A stretch of DNA of 64,000 nt from Lapidilactobacillus achengensis (GCF_003946655.1 NZ_RHOV01000001.1:186001-250000), one strand, 5' to 3'; shown: positions 42,560 to 54,445, counted from the stretch's first letter. Made by a program: numbers and translations. Notes: a model not told the origin generated them from the sequence alone.

Positions 42560-44398
42560 TTACTTACCTTTGATATCGTCATCATTGAGCTGCAAGATCG
42601 TCATAAAGGCTTCCTGCGGCACTTCAACATTCCCGATCGCCTTCATCCGTTTCTTACCGGCTTTTTGCTTCTCTAACAATTTCCGTTTCCGCGTGATGTC
42701 ACCACCGTAACATTTCGCCAAAACGTTCTTCCGATAGGCCTTGATCGTCGCGCGGGCAATGATCTTATTGCCAATGGCCGCTTGGATCGGTACCTCGAAT
42801 TGTTGCCGCGGAATCACCTCTTTGAGCCGGGTGACGATCAAGCGTCCCCGTTCGAAAGCAAAATCGCGGTGAACAATGAAGCTTAACGCGTCAACGCCTT
42901 CGCCATTCAAGAGGATGTCCATTTTGACCAGATCACTGGCGCGATAGCCACTGATTTCATAATCCAGCGATGCGTAACCCTTGGTATTGGACTTCAGGTC
43001 ATCAAAGAAATCGTAAATGATTTCGGAAAGCGGCATCTGATAGATCACATTGACCCGGTATGTGTCCAAGTAGTCCATCGTGACAAATTCGCCACGCTTA
43101 CGCTGACAGAGTTCCATCACCGCGCCAACATACTCATTGGGCACCATGATTTCCGCCTTAACATAAGGTTCGCGCACTTCCTTGATTTCAGAAACTTCTG
43201 GCAACGCTGCCGGGTTGTCGATCACCTGCTCGGTCCCATCCGTCAACACCACGTGATAATCCACAGAAGGCGCGGTCATGATCAAATCCAAATTGAATTC
43301 ACGTTCCAGCCGTTCCTGGACCACATCCATGTGGAGCAAACCTAAGAAGCCACAACGGAACCCGAAACCCAACGCTTGCGACGTTTCTGGTTCGAAATCC
43401 AAGGCGGCATCATTCAAGCGCAATTTTTCCAATGCTTCCCGGAGATCGTTGTATTTGGCGTTATCCACTGGGTACATCCCCGAATACACCATCGGCTGGA
43501 TCTTGCGGTAGCCCGGCAAGGCCTTGGCCGCCGGTCGCGCCGCCGCAGTGATCGTATCACCCACATCAGTCTCTTGAACAGATTTGATCGCGGCGGTCAA
43601 ATAACCCACATCCCCCGCCAACAGCACGTCTCGTTGGACCGCTTTCGGCGACATCACGCCAACTTCGGTCACCTCATACTCGTGCCCGTGGCTCATCAGC
43701 TTGATTTTGTCACCAGGCTTGACGGTGCCATCAACCACCCGCACGCTCAACACCACGCCCCGATAACTGTCATAGACAGAATCGAAGATCAGGGCCTTCA
43801 GTGGCGCCTCCGGATCACCAGTTGGCGCGGGAATATCGGTCACGATCCGCTCCAACAATTCCGGGATCCCGGTGCCAACCTTCGCGCTGGTCAAAACCGC
43901 CTCGCTGGCATCAATGCCGATCATGTCCTCGATTTCTTCCTTGACCCGATCAGGATCAGCAGAAGGCAAATCGATCTTATTGATGACCGGCAAGATCTCC
44001 AAATCGTTATCCAGCGCCAAATAAACGTTGGCCAAGGTTTGGGCTTCCACACCTTGCGCCGCGTCAACCACCAGGACCGCCCCTTCACAGGCCGCCAACG
44101 ACCGCGAAACCTCATAGGAGAAATCCACGTGTCCCGGCGTATCGATCAAATGGAAAATATACGTTTGACCATCCTTCGCCTGATAATGGAGTTCCACGGC
44201 GTTGAGCTTGATGGTAATGCCCCGCTCCCGTTCTAGGTCCATATTATCTAGTAGCTGCGCCTGCATTTCCCGCGGCGCTACCGTATCAGTCAGCTCAAGG
44301 ATCCGATCCGCGATCGTTGATTTACCATGATCGATATGGGCCACAATCGAAAAATTGCGGATATGCTTTTGTCGTTCTAACATTTCTTCTCGTGTCAT
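42560..44398 (-). CDS. lepA: Elongation factor 4
   Basis: Ribosomal GTPase LepA/EF4, 612 residues, normal. G1 [13 protein letters not shown] (about 20-32), G2/G3 with RERGITIK and [13 protein letters not shown]4 [11 protein letters not shown]-like domains II, III and V; and the LepA-specific C-terminal domain ending [20 protein letters not shown] upstream of the start. Composite repeat A4 lies about 120 bases upstream. Confidence 0.97.
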   Translation of the reverse strand: MTREEMLERQKHIRNFSIVAHIDHGKSTIADRILELTDTVAPREMQAQLLDNMDLERERGITIKLNAVELHYQAKDGQTYIFHLIDTPGHVDFSYEVSRSLAACEGAVLVVDAAQGVEAQTLANVYLALDNDLEILPVINKIDLPSADPDRVKEEIEDMIGIDASEAVLTSAKVGTGIPELLERIVTDIPAPTGDPEAPLKALIFDSVYDSYRGVVLSVRVVDGTVKPGDKIKLMSHGHEYEVTEVGVMSPKAVQRDVLLAGDVGYLTAAIKSVQETDVGDTITAAARPAAKALPGYRKIQPMVYSGMYPVDNAKYNDLREALEKLRLNDAALDFEPETSQALGFGFRCGFLGLLHMDVVQERLEREFNLDLIMTAPSVDYHVVLTDGTEQVIDNPAALPEVSEIKEVREPYVKAEIMVPNEYVGAVMELCQRKRGEFVTMDYLDTYRVNVIYQMPLSEIIYDFFDDLKSNTKGYASLDYEISGYRASDLVKMDILLNGEGVDALSFIVHRDFAFERGRLIVTRLKEVIPRQQFEVPIQAAIGNKIIARATIKAYRKNVLAKCYGGDITRKRKLLEKQKAGKKRMKAIGNVEVPQEAFMTILQLNDDDIKGK

Positions 44399-44518
44399 TT
44401 TCTTCGCACCTAACTCGTTTCTTCTCAGTAAATTATAACAAAAATTGCCTGCAAGTGCGACTAGTCGTCACTCACTTGCTTGCTGTTTGAAGCTTGTTTG
44501 GTCATGTAAAGTATTATG

Positions 44519-45141
44519 CCCGCGGCTTGCGCTGCGAAATTCGGGGTGAGCTCGCTGTGGGCGTCACTTTGAGCTTTTCGGAAGGGCGCCGAAAATCTCA
44601 AAGCTGAGCCTTGTCCTAAGCGGCAGAGCCGCCAAGGACAATTTCACGGCGATCTCACCCCGAATTTCTCCGCTCCAGCCGCTAAACGTTATAACAGCCG
44701 TTTGAGCACTCACGCCAGCTGGCAAGCTATGGTCAATTGATGAGAGCCACGCCATTAAAGACCGTGGTTAGTGGTCACCGGCTTTAAATTGGTGACACCA
44801 GCACAGTCTGACTGATGAACTAAAGCAAGCTCTTGATGAATCAGTTGGGATTGCTGTACCACCCAAAAAAAGGGCAATTGTTTGACCGCTACCTTGCAAA
44901 AGCACTTCGTTAGATACACAACTTCGGTTGCAGATAGGCTCAATTCTGCCTAGCAACCGGCTGGGACTGCGCGGCTCAGTGGTGAAATTGTCCTTGGCGG
45001 CTTTGCCGCTTAGGACAAGGCCTGATTTTGAGACAAGCCGCGCTTTTTGCGGATTGGCTCAAAACAGCGCCCACCACGTTCCAGTCCGCAACAGCAGTCC
45101 CAGCCGGTTGCGCTCACGCGCAACACCCAGCACACCTGCAA
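44519..45141 (-). repeat. Composite structured repeat A4 (linker partly deleted)
   Basis: Same orientation as A1. Left star GAAATTCGGGGTGAG/CTCACCCCGAATTTC; right star AACCGGCTGGGACTGC/GCAGTCCCAGCCGGTT. The linker is about 110 bases shorter than in other copies: the part around the GGTCGG motif is gone. Ends with hairpin GTTGCGC-TCAC-GCGCAAC (GTGA loop on the minus strand). Confidence 0.85.
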
Positions 45142-45190
45142 AAGAGCTGTGCATCCGGCCACGGCAAACGTCACCAACTAAACTCCAAGC

Positions 45191-45274
45191 AAAAAAAGTG
45201 GGACGCTGGCCTCAAAGGATCAGCTTGTTAATGGACAAGTTGCCTCTGGACGCCATTGCGACCCACTTGTTTTT
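45191..45274 (-). terminator. Terminator after the Nudix gene
   Basis: Minus strand AAGTGGGTCGC pairs with GCGTCCCACTT, followed by TTTTTTG; an inner hairpin ACTTGT..ACAAGC sits in the large loop. Confidence 0.65.
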
Positions 45275-45309
45275 GATTTTATAATTGGTATTAGCCCTTG
45301 GCCTTCGCG

Positions 45310-45816
45310 CTAGAATACTGGCTGGCTGAGAACTTGCCAAGTAGCATAGCTAGTATCGGCTGGCGTAAACTTTTGGCCATTTTGTAAATAGTCCTTGGCT
45401 TTTAAAACCAATGGTGACGCATTCGCCAAGTTCAAATCGGCCAAGTTGACCCGAACGGCTCCCAATGAATCCTGTCCGATAAACTGATCTACCTTTGCCG
45501 CGACTTGACCGGTCACTTCATTGATCCGATAAAAAACGCAAATGTGCTGATTCCAATGGAAATCTTGATAGTCCCAAGGATATTTGAAGGAAGTCACGCC
45601 CAGTTGGGTCAGACGCAATGGCTGGAGCGCTGTTTCTTCGGTAATCTCGCGGAGAATCGCGTGGTCCAATGACTCGCCATTTTCCAGGCTACCACCGGGG
45701 AGATCAAACCGATTGATGTAAGGTCCCCCATTTTTCTTGATCACGACCAGCGAAGTTTGATCGCCAATGATGCCATAAACACCAAACGCGAGATGATAAT
45801 CCACTGCCATTACCAA
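45310..45816 (-). CDS. Nudix hydrolase
   Basis: 168 residues. The Nudix box GGSLENGESLDHAILREITEETAL (residues 41-64; split here as GGSLENGE and REITEETAL) follows GX5EX7REUXEEXGU except that Ala replaces the last Gly. Substrate unknown; the extended start DYHLAFGVYGII resembles ADP-ribose/NTP pyrophosphatases. TTG 45816 lies six bases after GGAGG; ATG 45810 (12 bases) is the alternative. Monocistronic, downstream of dnaJ with its own SD. Confidence 0.85.
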   Translation of the reverse strand: MVMAVDYHLAFGVYGIIGDQTSLVVIKKNGGPYINRFDLPGGSLENGESLDHAILREITEETALQPLRLTQLGVTSFKYPWDYQDFHWNQHICVFYRINEVTGQVAAKVDQFIGQDSLGAVRVNLADLNLANASPLVLKAKDYLQNGQKFTPADTSYATWQVLSQPVF

Positions 45817-45924
45817 CAGCCGCCTCCTACCTATTTTTCAAAGAAGCTGGTGTCACTTGATTGAGACAGCTTGCTTCATTCAATGATGGTTAGCCGATTG
45901 AGCCAACGCTAGCCGCACCTAATG

Positions 45925-47085
45925 TTATTGAAACTTCTCTTTAAAGCGGCTGAAAAAATCACCTTTTTGCGGATCGATCTTGTCGCCACTGGCAATCACA
46001 AAATCTTTCAACGCGTTCTTTTGCTTGTCATTCAAGCGTTTCGGGGTCACCACGTTAACGGTGACGGTTTCATCGCCGTTGGTCTTGCTGTGCAAACGAG
46101 GGGCACCCTTGCCTTTCAGCCGGAATTTCGTGCCTGATTGTGTTCCCGCTGGCACCTTCAGTTTGACTGGTCCGTGAACCGTATCCACTTCGAGTTCATC
46201 GCCTAAAGCCGCCTGGGGGAAACTGATCGGGATCGTCACGAAGATTTCCGCGCCGTCACGTTCAAATTTATCACTTGGCGCCACGCGGAAGACAATGTAA
46301 AGATCGCCATAAGGGCCGCCGTTTTCGCCAGCCTCACCTTGACCTTCCAAGCGCATTTGTTGGCCGTCCTCGATTCCCGCGGGAATCGTGACTTTGACCT
46401 GATGACTTTGTTTCTCTTTGCCGGTACCGTGACAAGTTGGGCAAGGGTTCTCAACGATCTTGCCTTTGCCGCCGCAACGATCACAGTTGACCCGCGTCCG
46501 AATACGACCCAGCGGTGATTGTTGCTCAACTTCCATAAAACCAGTGCCATGACACTTGGGACAAGTGATCGGCTGGGTACCAGGCTTCGCGCCACTCCCG
46601 TTACAGGTATGGCAATTGGCTTCGCGATTATAACTGATATCCGTTTCCTTGCCAAAAATCGCTTCTTCAAATTTCAGATCCATCCGATATTGTAGATCGG
46701 CGCCTTGGCGCGGAGCGGTGGCGCTATTCGCGCGACTGCCGCCACCGCCAAAGAACTGACTGAAGATGTCACCGAAATCACCAAAGCCACCGCCGAAATC
46801 GCCACCGGCTTGGCCATAGCCACCGCCACCGAAGGGATTACCGCCGCCCTGAAAAGCCCCATCCATGCCGGCCTTGCCATATTGGTCATAAGTCGCGCGT
46901 TGTTGGGGATCTGAAAGAGTTTCGTAAGCTTCATTGATTTTTTTAAATTTCGCTTCGGCATCTGGAGCCTTGTTGATATCGGGATGATATTTTTTGGATA
47001 ATTGTCGATAAGCTTTTTTGATATCTGCGTCGGATGCGTCTTTCTGCAAACCAAGAACATCATAAAAGTCCTGATCGTCTGCCAT
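45925..47085 (-). CDS. dnaJ: Chaperone DnaJ
   Basis: Hsp40 co-chaperone of DnaK. 386 residues: J domain (1-70) with HPD in KYHPDINK, Gly/Phe-rich region (about 75-115), four zinc-finger repeats of CxxCxGxG type (about 160-235: [32 protein letters not shown]), and the C-terminal peptide-binding domains. Start has AAGGAGG. It is behind dnaK but a terminator and a separate promoter lie between them. Confidence 0.97.
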   Translation of the reverse strand: MADDQDFYDVLGLQKDASDADIKKAYRQLSKKYHPDINKAPDAEAKFKKINEAYETLSDPQQRATYDQYGKAGMDGAFQGGGNPFGGGGYGQAGGDFGGGFGDFGDIFSQFFGGGGSRANSATAPRQGADLQYRMDLKFEEAIFGKETDISYNREANCHTCNGSGAKPGTQPITCPKCHGTGFMEVEQQSPLGRIRTRVNCDRCGGKGKIVENPCPTCHGTGKEKQSHQVKVTIPAGIEDGQQMRLEGQGEAGENGGPYGDLYIVFRVAPSDKFERDGAEIFVTIPISFPQAALGDELEVDTVHGPVKLKVPAGTQSGTKFRLKGKGAPRLHSKTNGDETVTVNVVTPKRLNDKQKNALKDFVIASGDKIDPQKGDFFSRFKEKFQ

Positions 47086-47131
47086 TGTTTTCCTCCTTAT
47101 CGACCATTCGTCGAATTAATACACATCAAAA

Positions 47132-47160
47132 ATTGTAGCATAAACAAGAGAGCGCGACAA
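47132..47160 (-). promoter_or_regulatory. Promoter of dnaJ
   Basis: TTGTCG (-35), 17-nt spacer, TACAAT (-10), minus strand, about 45 bases before the dnaJ start. No CIRCE is next to it. Confidence 0.7.
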
Positions 47161-47274
47161 GCGGCTTGAGGTGATCAGACCGTGCCTGGCAATTGCTTCT
47201 TGCGTTGATCCGCCACTTCCCACTTCATTGGCAGAATCGAGACACTGATTTTGCCACCAACACCGCCTGCCATC

Positions 47275-47304
47275 AAAAAGAGATTGGATCAACGACCCAA
47301 TCTC
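47275..47304 (-). terminator. Terminator after dnaK
   Basis: Minus strand GAGATTGG - GTCGTTGAT - CCAATCTC followed by TTTTTG. 70 bases after the dnaK stop codon; separates dnaK from dnaJ. Confidence 0.85.
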
Positions 47305-47373
47305 CCTTGGTGACAAACAGACTGGTGCTCTTTGCCACTTTTTACTTATTACGCTGTTGGTTGCGCTGGTTGC

Positions 47374-49242
<1,869 letters not shown>

Positions 49243-49303
49243 TTACCTCACTTATTATTTAAAAATTAATTTGACTTTGATGAAACAAGTTCGCTCAACG
49301 CGG

Positions 49304-49963
49304 CTATTTCGCCACGATGACCATCGCTGGCCGGATCGTGCGATCTTTCAGGCAATAGCCCTTTTGCAGGACCTGGTAAATCGTATCCACCGGATGTTCA
49401 GCGTCGGCTGGCGCCGTTTGCACGGCCTGATGATAATGAGGATCAAATGGTTCGCCGACCTGACCAACCGCGGTGATCGCGCTATCCTGCAAAGCGGCCT
49501 GCAAATGATCCAACACCATTGCGACACCCTTGTGCAGTTGCTGCGCTGATTCGCCTTCCACTGCAACAGCCAATGCCCGTTCCAAGTTATCGACCACTGG
49601 CAAAATCGCCGTGCCTAACTTTTGGGCCGCGTATTTCGCTTGCGTTTCCCGTTCTTTCTCGTGACGCGCGTGCATGTTTTGGATCTCAGCTTGCGAGCGC
49701 AGCCATTGATCTTGTAATTCTTCATTCTTCGCCGTCAGTTCCGCGATTTTCTGTTCCAACGCGGCTGGATCCGTTCCGATGACCTCTTTCAGATCCTCAT
49801 CATTCAGATCCTCGATCACTTGCTTAACGGACTCTTCGTGCTTAGCCTTTTTGGCAGCTTTCTTACTCTGTTTAGCCTGTTGGGCCTGTTCTGCGAATTT
49901 CGCGTCTTTTTCAGATGGAAATTCAACTGGCTGCTCAGGTTGTTTGTTTGTCTTAGCGGACAA
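49304..49963 (-). CDS. grpE: Nucleotide exchange factor GrpE
   Basis: DnaK nucleotide exchange factor, about 219 residues. Charged N-terminal part (EKDAKFAEQAQQAKQSKKAAK), long coiled coil with QKIAELTAKNEELQDQWLRSQAE, and C-terminal beta domain with the signature VLQKGYCLKDRTIRPAMVIVAK (split: VLQKGYCLKDR and IRPAMVIVAK). AGGGAG lies eight bases before TTG 49963; GTG 49972 overlaps the SD, so TTG is chosen. Follows hrcA by about 20 bases. Confidence 0.94.
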   Translation of the reverse strand: MSAKTNKQPEQPVEFPSEKDAKFAEQAQQAKQSKKAAKKAKHEESVKQVIEDLNDEDLKEVIGTDPAALEQKIAELTAKNEELQDQWLRSQAEIQNMHARHEKERETQAKYAAQKLGTAILPVVDNLERALAVAVEGESAQQLHKGVAMVLDHLQAALQDSAITAVGQVGEPFDPHYHQAVQTAPADAEHPVDTIYQVLQKGYCLKDRTIRPAMVIVAK

Positions 49964-49986
49964 AGCCGTCACTCCCTTGATTTAAA

Positions 49987-51072
49987 CTAGCTATCATCGT
50001 GAAAATAGCCGTAATACTCAACTAGCTTCTTAACCAATTCATCGCTGAAAAGTTGTAACAACCCAATCAGTTGCGAATAGGGCATGCTGGTGGGCCCGAG
50101 AATCGCGATCACGCCATCCCCGTGCTGACCCACATGATACTTGGCCGTGATCAAACCATAGTCACTGAGCAGCGAATTATTGAATTCGTCGCCTAAGCGG
50201 ACTGAGATCGGACCTAACACTTGTTGCGGATCTTGTGGTTTCTTCGACGCCGCCACCTGATCCAGGTCCAATAATGATGGTAGGATCGATTCTTTGTCAA
50301 GCAGTTGATACACACTCTTCAGTTGATCTAGATCGGTCGGTTGGGCGAAACTGAGAAGATTGGAACGACCACCCACATAGAAATGCTGGGACGCCGCCCG
50401 CTTCAACACATCACCAAACAAATCGATAAAACCAGTTGAAGAATGCAAATATTTCGTCAACAATTGGGGAATTTCACTGGCGAGTTTTTGTTTCACGACA
50501 GCCAGAGGCAAGCCGACCAATTGATCATTAATGATCCGGACGGCCTTCTCCAAATCGTCGGAGCTGATCAAATGCAGCAAACGATAAACGCGACTTTCCA
50601 CCGTACCAGCGCTGGTCGCCAAAATGGCAATGATCTGATCATTACCCAACGGAATCACCCGAAACCCAGTCAACGTCACATTGGCGCTTTCCGGTCCCAG
50701 CGAAATCGTGGTGTAATTGGTTAAATTTGACAAAATCGTCGCGGATTGCTTGACGATCTCATCGATTTCATGATAATCGTGGTCAAAGTTCGCCGCGATT
50801 TTATCAAAAACCTGCGGAGATACCGCGGTCGGTTGCAGCAAATGATCGAGATAATAACGATAACCAGCCGTTGATGGGATCCGTCCCGATGATGTGTGAT
50901 TTTTCATGATCAACCCATCATCTTCCAGCGCCGCCATTTCATTACGAATCGTGGCGGAACTGATGTGGAACGGCAATTGCCCCATCAATGTCTTGGAACC
51001 AACAGGCTGTCCTGTTTCGTTATAAATACGAACGATCTCTGCCAAAATCAGTGCCTGACGTTTGGTCGGCAT
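49987..51072 (-). CDS. hrcA: Heat-inducible transcription repressor HrcA
   Basis: Repressor of class I heat-shock genes, acting at CIRCE with GroEL feedback. 361 residues: N-terminal winged helix (LILAEIVRIYNETGQPVGSK, ISSATIRNEMAALEDDGLI) and GAF-like domain. ATG 51072 has GAGGTG six bases upstream. First gene after CIRCE, hence autoregulated. Confidence 0.97.
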   Translation of the reverse strand: MPTKRQALILAEIVRIYNETGQPVGSKTLMGQLPFHISSATIRNEMAALEDDGLIMKNHTSSGRIPSTAGYRYYLDHLLQPTAVSPQVFDKIAANFDHDYHEIDEIVKQSATILSNLTNYTTISLGPESANVTLTGFRVIPLGNDQIIAILATSAGTVESRVYRLLHLISSDDLEKAVRIINDQLVGLPLAVVKQKLASEIPQLLTKYLHSSTGFIDLFGDVLKRAASQHFYVGGRSNLLSFAQPTDLDQLKSVYQLLDKESILPSLLDLDQVAASKKPQDPQQVLGPISVRLGDEFNNSLLSDYGLITAKYHVGQHGDGVIAILGPTSMPYSQLIGLLQLFSDELVKKLVEYYGYFHDDS

Positions 51073-51088
51073 AGTTATCACCTCTTTT

Positions 51089-51115
51089 TTAGCACTTGAT
51101 TGTTATGAGTGCTAA
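51089..51115 (-). promoter_or_regulatory. CIRCE operator
   Basis: TTAGCACTT - 9 nt - GAGTGCTAA: matches the CIRCE inverted repeat with one imperfect position. It lies between the -10 box and the hrcA SD and should bind HrcA. Confidence 0.95.
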
Positions 51116-51126
51116 CAACACTATAA

Positions 51127-51155
51127 AATATACCAACCGCGGCTTTTAAAGTCAA
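51127..51155 (-). promoter_or_regulatory. Promoter of hrcA-grpE-dnaK
   Basis: TTGACT (-35), 17-nt spacer, TATATT (-10), just upstream of CIRCE on the minus strand. Confidence 0.88.
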
Positions 51156-51250
51156 GGAAACGCACCATTTTTCTTTAAAAAAACGCGAAATCAGACCGGG
51201 GACCGATGAGCTTCTCCGACCTGATTATCGATGGGACTCGGACCAGATAA

Positions 51251-51981
51251 AGTAGTTTGGCCGCGGCTTGCGCTGCGAAATTCGGGGTGAGCTCGCTGTG
51301 GGCGCTGTTTTGAGCCAATCCGCAAAGTACGCGGCTTGTCTCAAAATCAGGCCTTGTCCTAAGCGGCAAAGCCGCCAAGGACAATTTCACGGCGATCTCA
51401 CCCCGAATTTCTCCGCTCCAGCCGCTCAACGTTATAGCAGCCGTTTGAGCACTCACGCCATCCGGCAAGATATGGCCAATTGATGGAGAACCACGCAAAT
51501 GACGACCGTGGTTAGTGGTTACCAGCTTCATATTGGTGACACCAGTACAGTCTGTCTGATGAACTAAAGCAAGTTCTTGATAAATCAGCTGGATTGGTCG
51601 GTTTCCAACCAAAATCCGTTTAAATAAGTGAGATAAAGTTGGCGGCACTATCCGAAATGTACCGACCTACTAATCCAAATCAGTTGGCATTACCGTACCA
51701 CCCCAAAGAAAGCAATTGTTTGACCTCTAGCTCGCAAAACCACTTCGTCAGATACCCAACTTTGATTGCAGATAAGCTCAATGCTGCCTAGCAACCGGCT
51801 GGGACTGCGCGGCTCAGTGGTGAAATTGTCCTTGGCGGCTTTGCCGCTTAGGACAAGGCTCGATTTGAAGACAAGCCGCGCACTTTGCGGATTGGCTTCA
51901 AACGACGCCCACCACGTTCCAGTCCGCATCAGCAGTCCCAGCCGGTTGCGCTCACGCGCAACACCCACCCACACCTGCAAT
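51251..51981 (-). repeat. Composite structured repeat A5
   Basis: Same orientation as A1 and A4. Starts AGTAGTTTGGCCGCGGCTTG like A1. Left star GAAATTCGGGGTGAG/CTCACCCCGAATTTC with arms GAGCCAATCCGC..GCGGCTTGTCTC and TTGTCCT..AGGACAA; full linker; right star AACCGGCTGGGACTGC/GCAGTCCCAGCCGGTT; end hairpin GTTGCGCTCACGCGCAAC. Lies between hemW and the hrcA promoter. Confidence 0.87.
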
Positions 51982-51985
51982 CAGC

Positions 51986-52012
51986 AAAAAAAGCGGCGTG
52001 ACCGCCACTTTT
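51986..52012 (-). terminator. Terminator after hemW
   Basis: Minus strand AGTGGCG - GTCA - CGCCGCT then TTTTTTT. Directly next to composite A5. Confidence 0.75.
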
Positions 52013-52035
52013 CAAAATTAAACCATCACTGCAAA

Positions 52036-53193
52036 TCAAACCAACATAAAATCAGCGAAAACATCATTGCCAACAAACCGACCGCGCTCGGTCAGCGCAT
52101 AAGCAGGACCCAGATCAACCAGCAACCCCTGCTGGATCAACCGAGGGATCACCTGCGGATAAACCGCCAAGATCGAACGGCCGAAACGTTCCTGAAAACG
52201 CGCCTTTTCCACTCCAGCGTTGAGCCGTAACCCTAGGAAAAGTTGCTCCTCGATTTGTTGATTGGTGGTGATCTGCTCCGACGTTAGGATCGGTAATTGT
52301 TCCTGGGCCAAGGGCTGCAAGTATTGCTGGATCGGGCCGAAATTCTGATACCGAGTTTGCCCCAAGTAACCCGATGCACCGGCGCCAAAGCCGAAATAAT
52401 ACTCGTTATGCCAATAGACCAAGTTATGTTGCGATTGAAAACCCGGTCGCGCAAAGTTGCTGATCTCGTACTGTTCGATGCCATGGGCGTTCAACGTGTC
52501 CATCGCCAGTTGGTACATATCCGCTTCCATATCTTGACTAGGTAGCTGTAATTTGCCCCGGCGCATCAAATTGTAGAAAACGGTTTTGCGTTCCAAAATC
52601 AGCGAATAAGTCGCGTAGTGAGGAATTTCCAGCGCCAAGGCTTGACGCAAACTGCGTTGAAAATCAACCAGATCTTGGCCTGGCAAGCGATAGATCAGGT
52701 CAATGGAAATGTTGTCAAAACCGGCTTGTTGGGCCTGTTCCACCGCTTGGACCGCCTGGCGCGCCGTATGGGTCCGGCCAATTTTCTTCAAAACGGTGTC
52801 GTTGAAAGATTGGACCCCGATGCTGAGCCGATTGACACCGTGCGCCTGGAGTATCGCCAGTTTGTCACCATCAAGCAGGTCATTGGGATTGGCCTCAAAG
52901 GTCACCTCTTGACCGCGAAATGGCAATAATTCCTGAACACCGGTCAAGAGGAAATCCAGCTCCGCCGCAGGTAAGGCGCTAGGGGTGCCGCCGCCGAAAT
53001 AAATGGTGCCGATGGTCACATCGGGATGCTGGGCCAAGGTCAACCGGATCTCAGCCAGCAACGCCACCAAATAATCATGAACGGGTTGCCCATTGATCAG
53101 CACCTTGTTGAAATTGCAATAGTAACAAATATGATCACAAAAAGGAATGTGAATATAGACAGCGGCCTGTTGGCGACTAACCTGTGCTACCAT
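52036..53193 (-). CDS. hemW: Radical SAM protein HemW
   Basis: HemW (formerly coproporphyrinogen III oxidase-like HemN). 385 residues. The radical SAM cluster motif CxxxCxxC is FCDHICYYCNF near residues 19-27; then GGGTPSAL, FEANPND, GVQSFND and the C-terminal HemN domain. HemW is thought to be a heme chaperone rather than an oxidase. GGAGGAG upstream of the ATG. Downstream of ribF. Confidence 0.94.
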   Translation of the reverse strand: MVAQVSRQQAAVYIHIPFCDHICYYCNFNKVLINGQPVHDYLVALLAEIRLTLAQHPDVTIGTIYFGGGTPSALPAAELDFLLTGVQELLPFRGQEVTFEANPNDLLDGDKLAILQAHGVNRLSIGVQSFNDTVLKKIGRTHTARQAVQAVEQAQQAGFDNISIDLIYRLPGQDLVDFQRSLRQALALEIPHYATYSLILERKTVFYNLMRRGKLQLPSQDMEADMYQLAMDTLNAHGIEQYEISNFARPGFQSQHNLVYWHNEYYFGFGAGASGYLGQTRYQNFGPIQQYLQPLAQEQLPILTSEQITTNQQIEEQLFLGLRLNAGVEKARFQERFGRSILAVYPQVIPRLIQQGLLVDLGPAYALTERGRFVGNDVFADFMLV

Positions 53194-53269
53194 GTGCGCT
53201 CCTCCTATTCGGATACTTTGAAAATAACTGCCGCGCGGGTTTTAACGAGCTTTTTAACCCTTCGGCGTG

Positions 53270-54217
53270 TTAACCCTTCGGAGCGGCTAAAAAAGCGCGA
53301 CTCTGCTGGGCATCTTTTTGCAACTGGGCGACTAACCCAGCCGCGCCGGTAAATTTGACCTCACCTCGTAAGTAGTGATGCCAGCGCAATTTGACCGTCT
53401 CGCCATAAATATCCTGATCAAAATCAAAAATATTACATTCCACGGTCAGCGGATGGTCAGCGCCAAACGTGACATTGCGGCCAATCGAGGTCATCGACGG
53501 GTACCAACGCCCCTGAACCAAGATTTCGGTGGTATAGATCCCCACACCGGGCAAACGCTCACCGTGAGTCGTGCGAATATTGGCCGTTGGGTAGCCCAAG
53601 GTCCGACCCCGCGCTTCACCATGGACCACGATACCTGAGGTTTGATACACATAACCCAGCAAATGATTCGCAGTCTCAACCTGACCACTAGCCAGCGCGT
53701 CCCGAATGGCGCTTGATGAGATTTTATGCGCCAACAATTGCTGTTGCGGCACTTCAATGATTTCGAAACGGTCTTTGGCATAAGCCGGCAAATGAGCCAT
53801 GTCGGCGATGGTTTTCGGCCCATAGGTATAGTCAAAGCCGGCCACCGCCACATGCACGCCTAAGCCAACGAGGAATTGATCGACGAAATCCTGGGGCGTC
53901 AAATGACCCACTTGTGAGGTGAAATCGACCACATATAAATAATCGACGCCCAGCCCCGCCATCAATTCGATTTTACGCTCCAAGGTCGACAAATACGTGA
54001 AGTCCGCCGCATCGACTTTCTGAAAAACGATCCCCGGATACTTATCAAAAGTCATCACCGCTACCGGCAACCCCGCCGCCTGTCCCGCCGCTAACGCAGT
54101 CTTGATCACCGCTTGATGGCCGCGATGGACCCCGTCAAAGAACCCTAGGGCCATGACTTTAGGGCGCAGATCGATTTTTGTTGCCTGAAATGGATAGCTT
54201 AAATGAATGACTTCCAC
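53270..54217 (-). CDS. ribF: Bifunctional riboflavin kinase / FAD synthetase
   Basis: Makes FMN and FAD. 315 residues: N-terminal FAD synthetase nucleotidyltransferase (ALGFFDGVHRGHQAVI near residues 23-38; SSSAIRDAL) and C-terminal flavokinase (about 185-310; GRTLGYPTANI, GVGIYTTEI, LRGEVKF). GTG 54217 is chosen because GAGGG lies seven bases upstream; the longer form starts without an SD. Follows truB, as usual, but across an unusual A+T-rich gap. Confidence 0.95.
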   Translation of the reverse strand: MEVIHLSYPFQATKIDLRPKVMALGFFDGVHRGHQAVIKTALAAGQAAGLPVAVMTFDKYPGIVFQKVDAADFTYLSTLERKIELMAGLGVDYLYVVDFTSQVGHLTPQDFVDQFLVGLGVHVAVAGFDYTYGPKTIADMAHLPAYAKDRFEIIEVPQQQLLAHKISSSAIRDALASGQVETANHLLGYVYQTSGIVVHGEARGRTLGYPTANIRTTHGERLPGVGIYTTEILVQGRWYPSMTSIGRNVTFGADHPLTVECNIFDFDQDIYGETVKLRWHHYLRGEVKFTGAAGLVAQLQKDAQQSRAFLAAPKG

Positions 54218-54240
54218 AATTGTTCCCTCTTCCTTGAACA

Positions 54241-54440
54241 GTGCCACAACGCTTTGAAAATTCTAAAATAATGCTTTGAAATAGCTAAAACGAGCCTGAG
54301 ATAAGTTTGAAATCAACCGGTGTAAAGTACGAAATTGTGCTATTTAAAATGGTAGTATTTGAAAGTAGAAACGCTTAAACTCGGAATCTTTGAAATCGAA
54401 TATTAAACTCGAAAATTTTGAAGTAAAAATATTTGAAAAA
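54241..54440. repeat. A+T-rich degenerate TTTGAAA-type repeat
   Basis: The truB-ribF gap is far richer in A+T than its neighbours and carries TTTGAAA at least six times at irregular spacing (for instance CTTTGAAAATTC, CTTTGAAATAGC, CTTTGAAATCGAATATT). Parts recall the 15-bp array at 15696-15815 (TTGAAATTCGATATC), so it may be a decayed array of the same kind. No terminator or coding frame is visible. Confidence 0.4.
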
Positions 54441-54445
54441 CCGCC

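Noticed and set aside
43376-44236. Long plus-strand frame of 286 codons opposite lepA
   Set aside because: It is a mirror of the lepA coding strand; lepA is complete and unambiguous. The same applies to long antisense frames opposite nfo, yitT, msrA, dnaK and infB.
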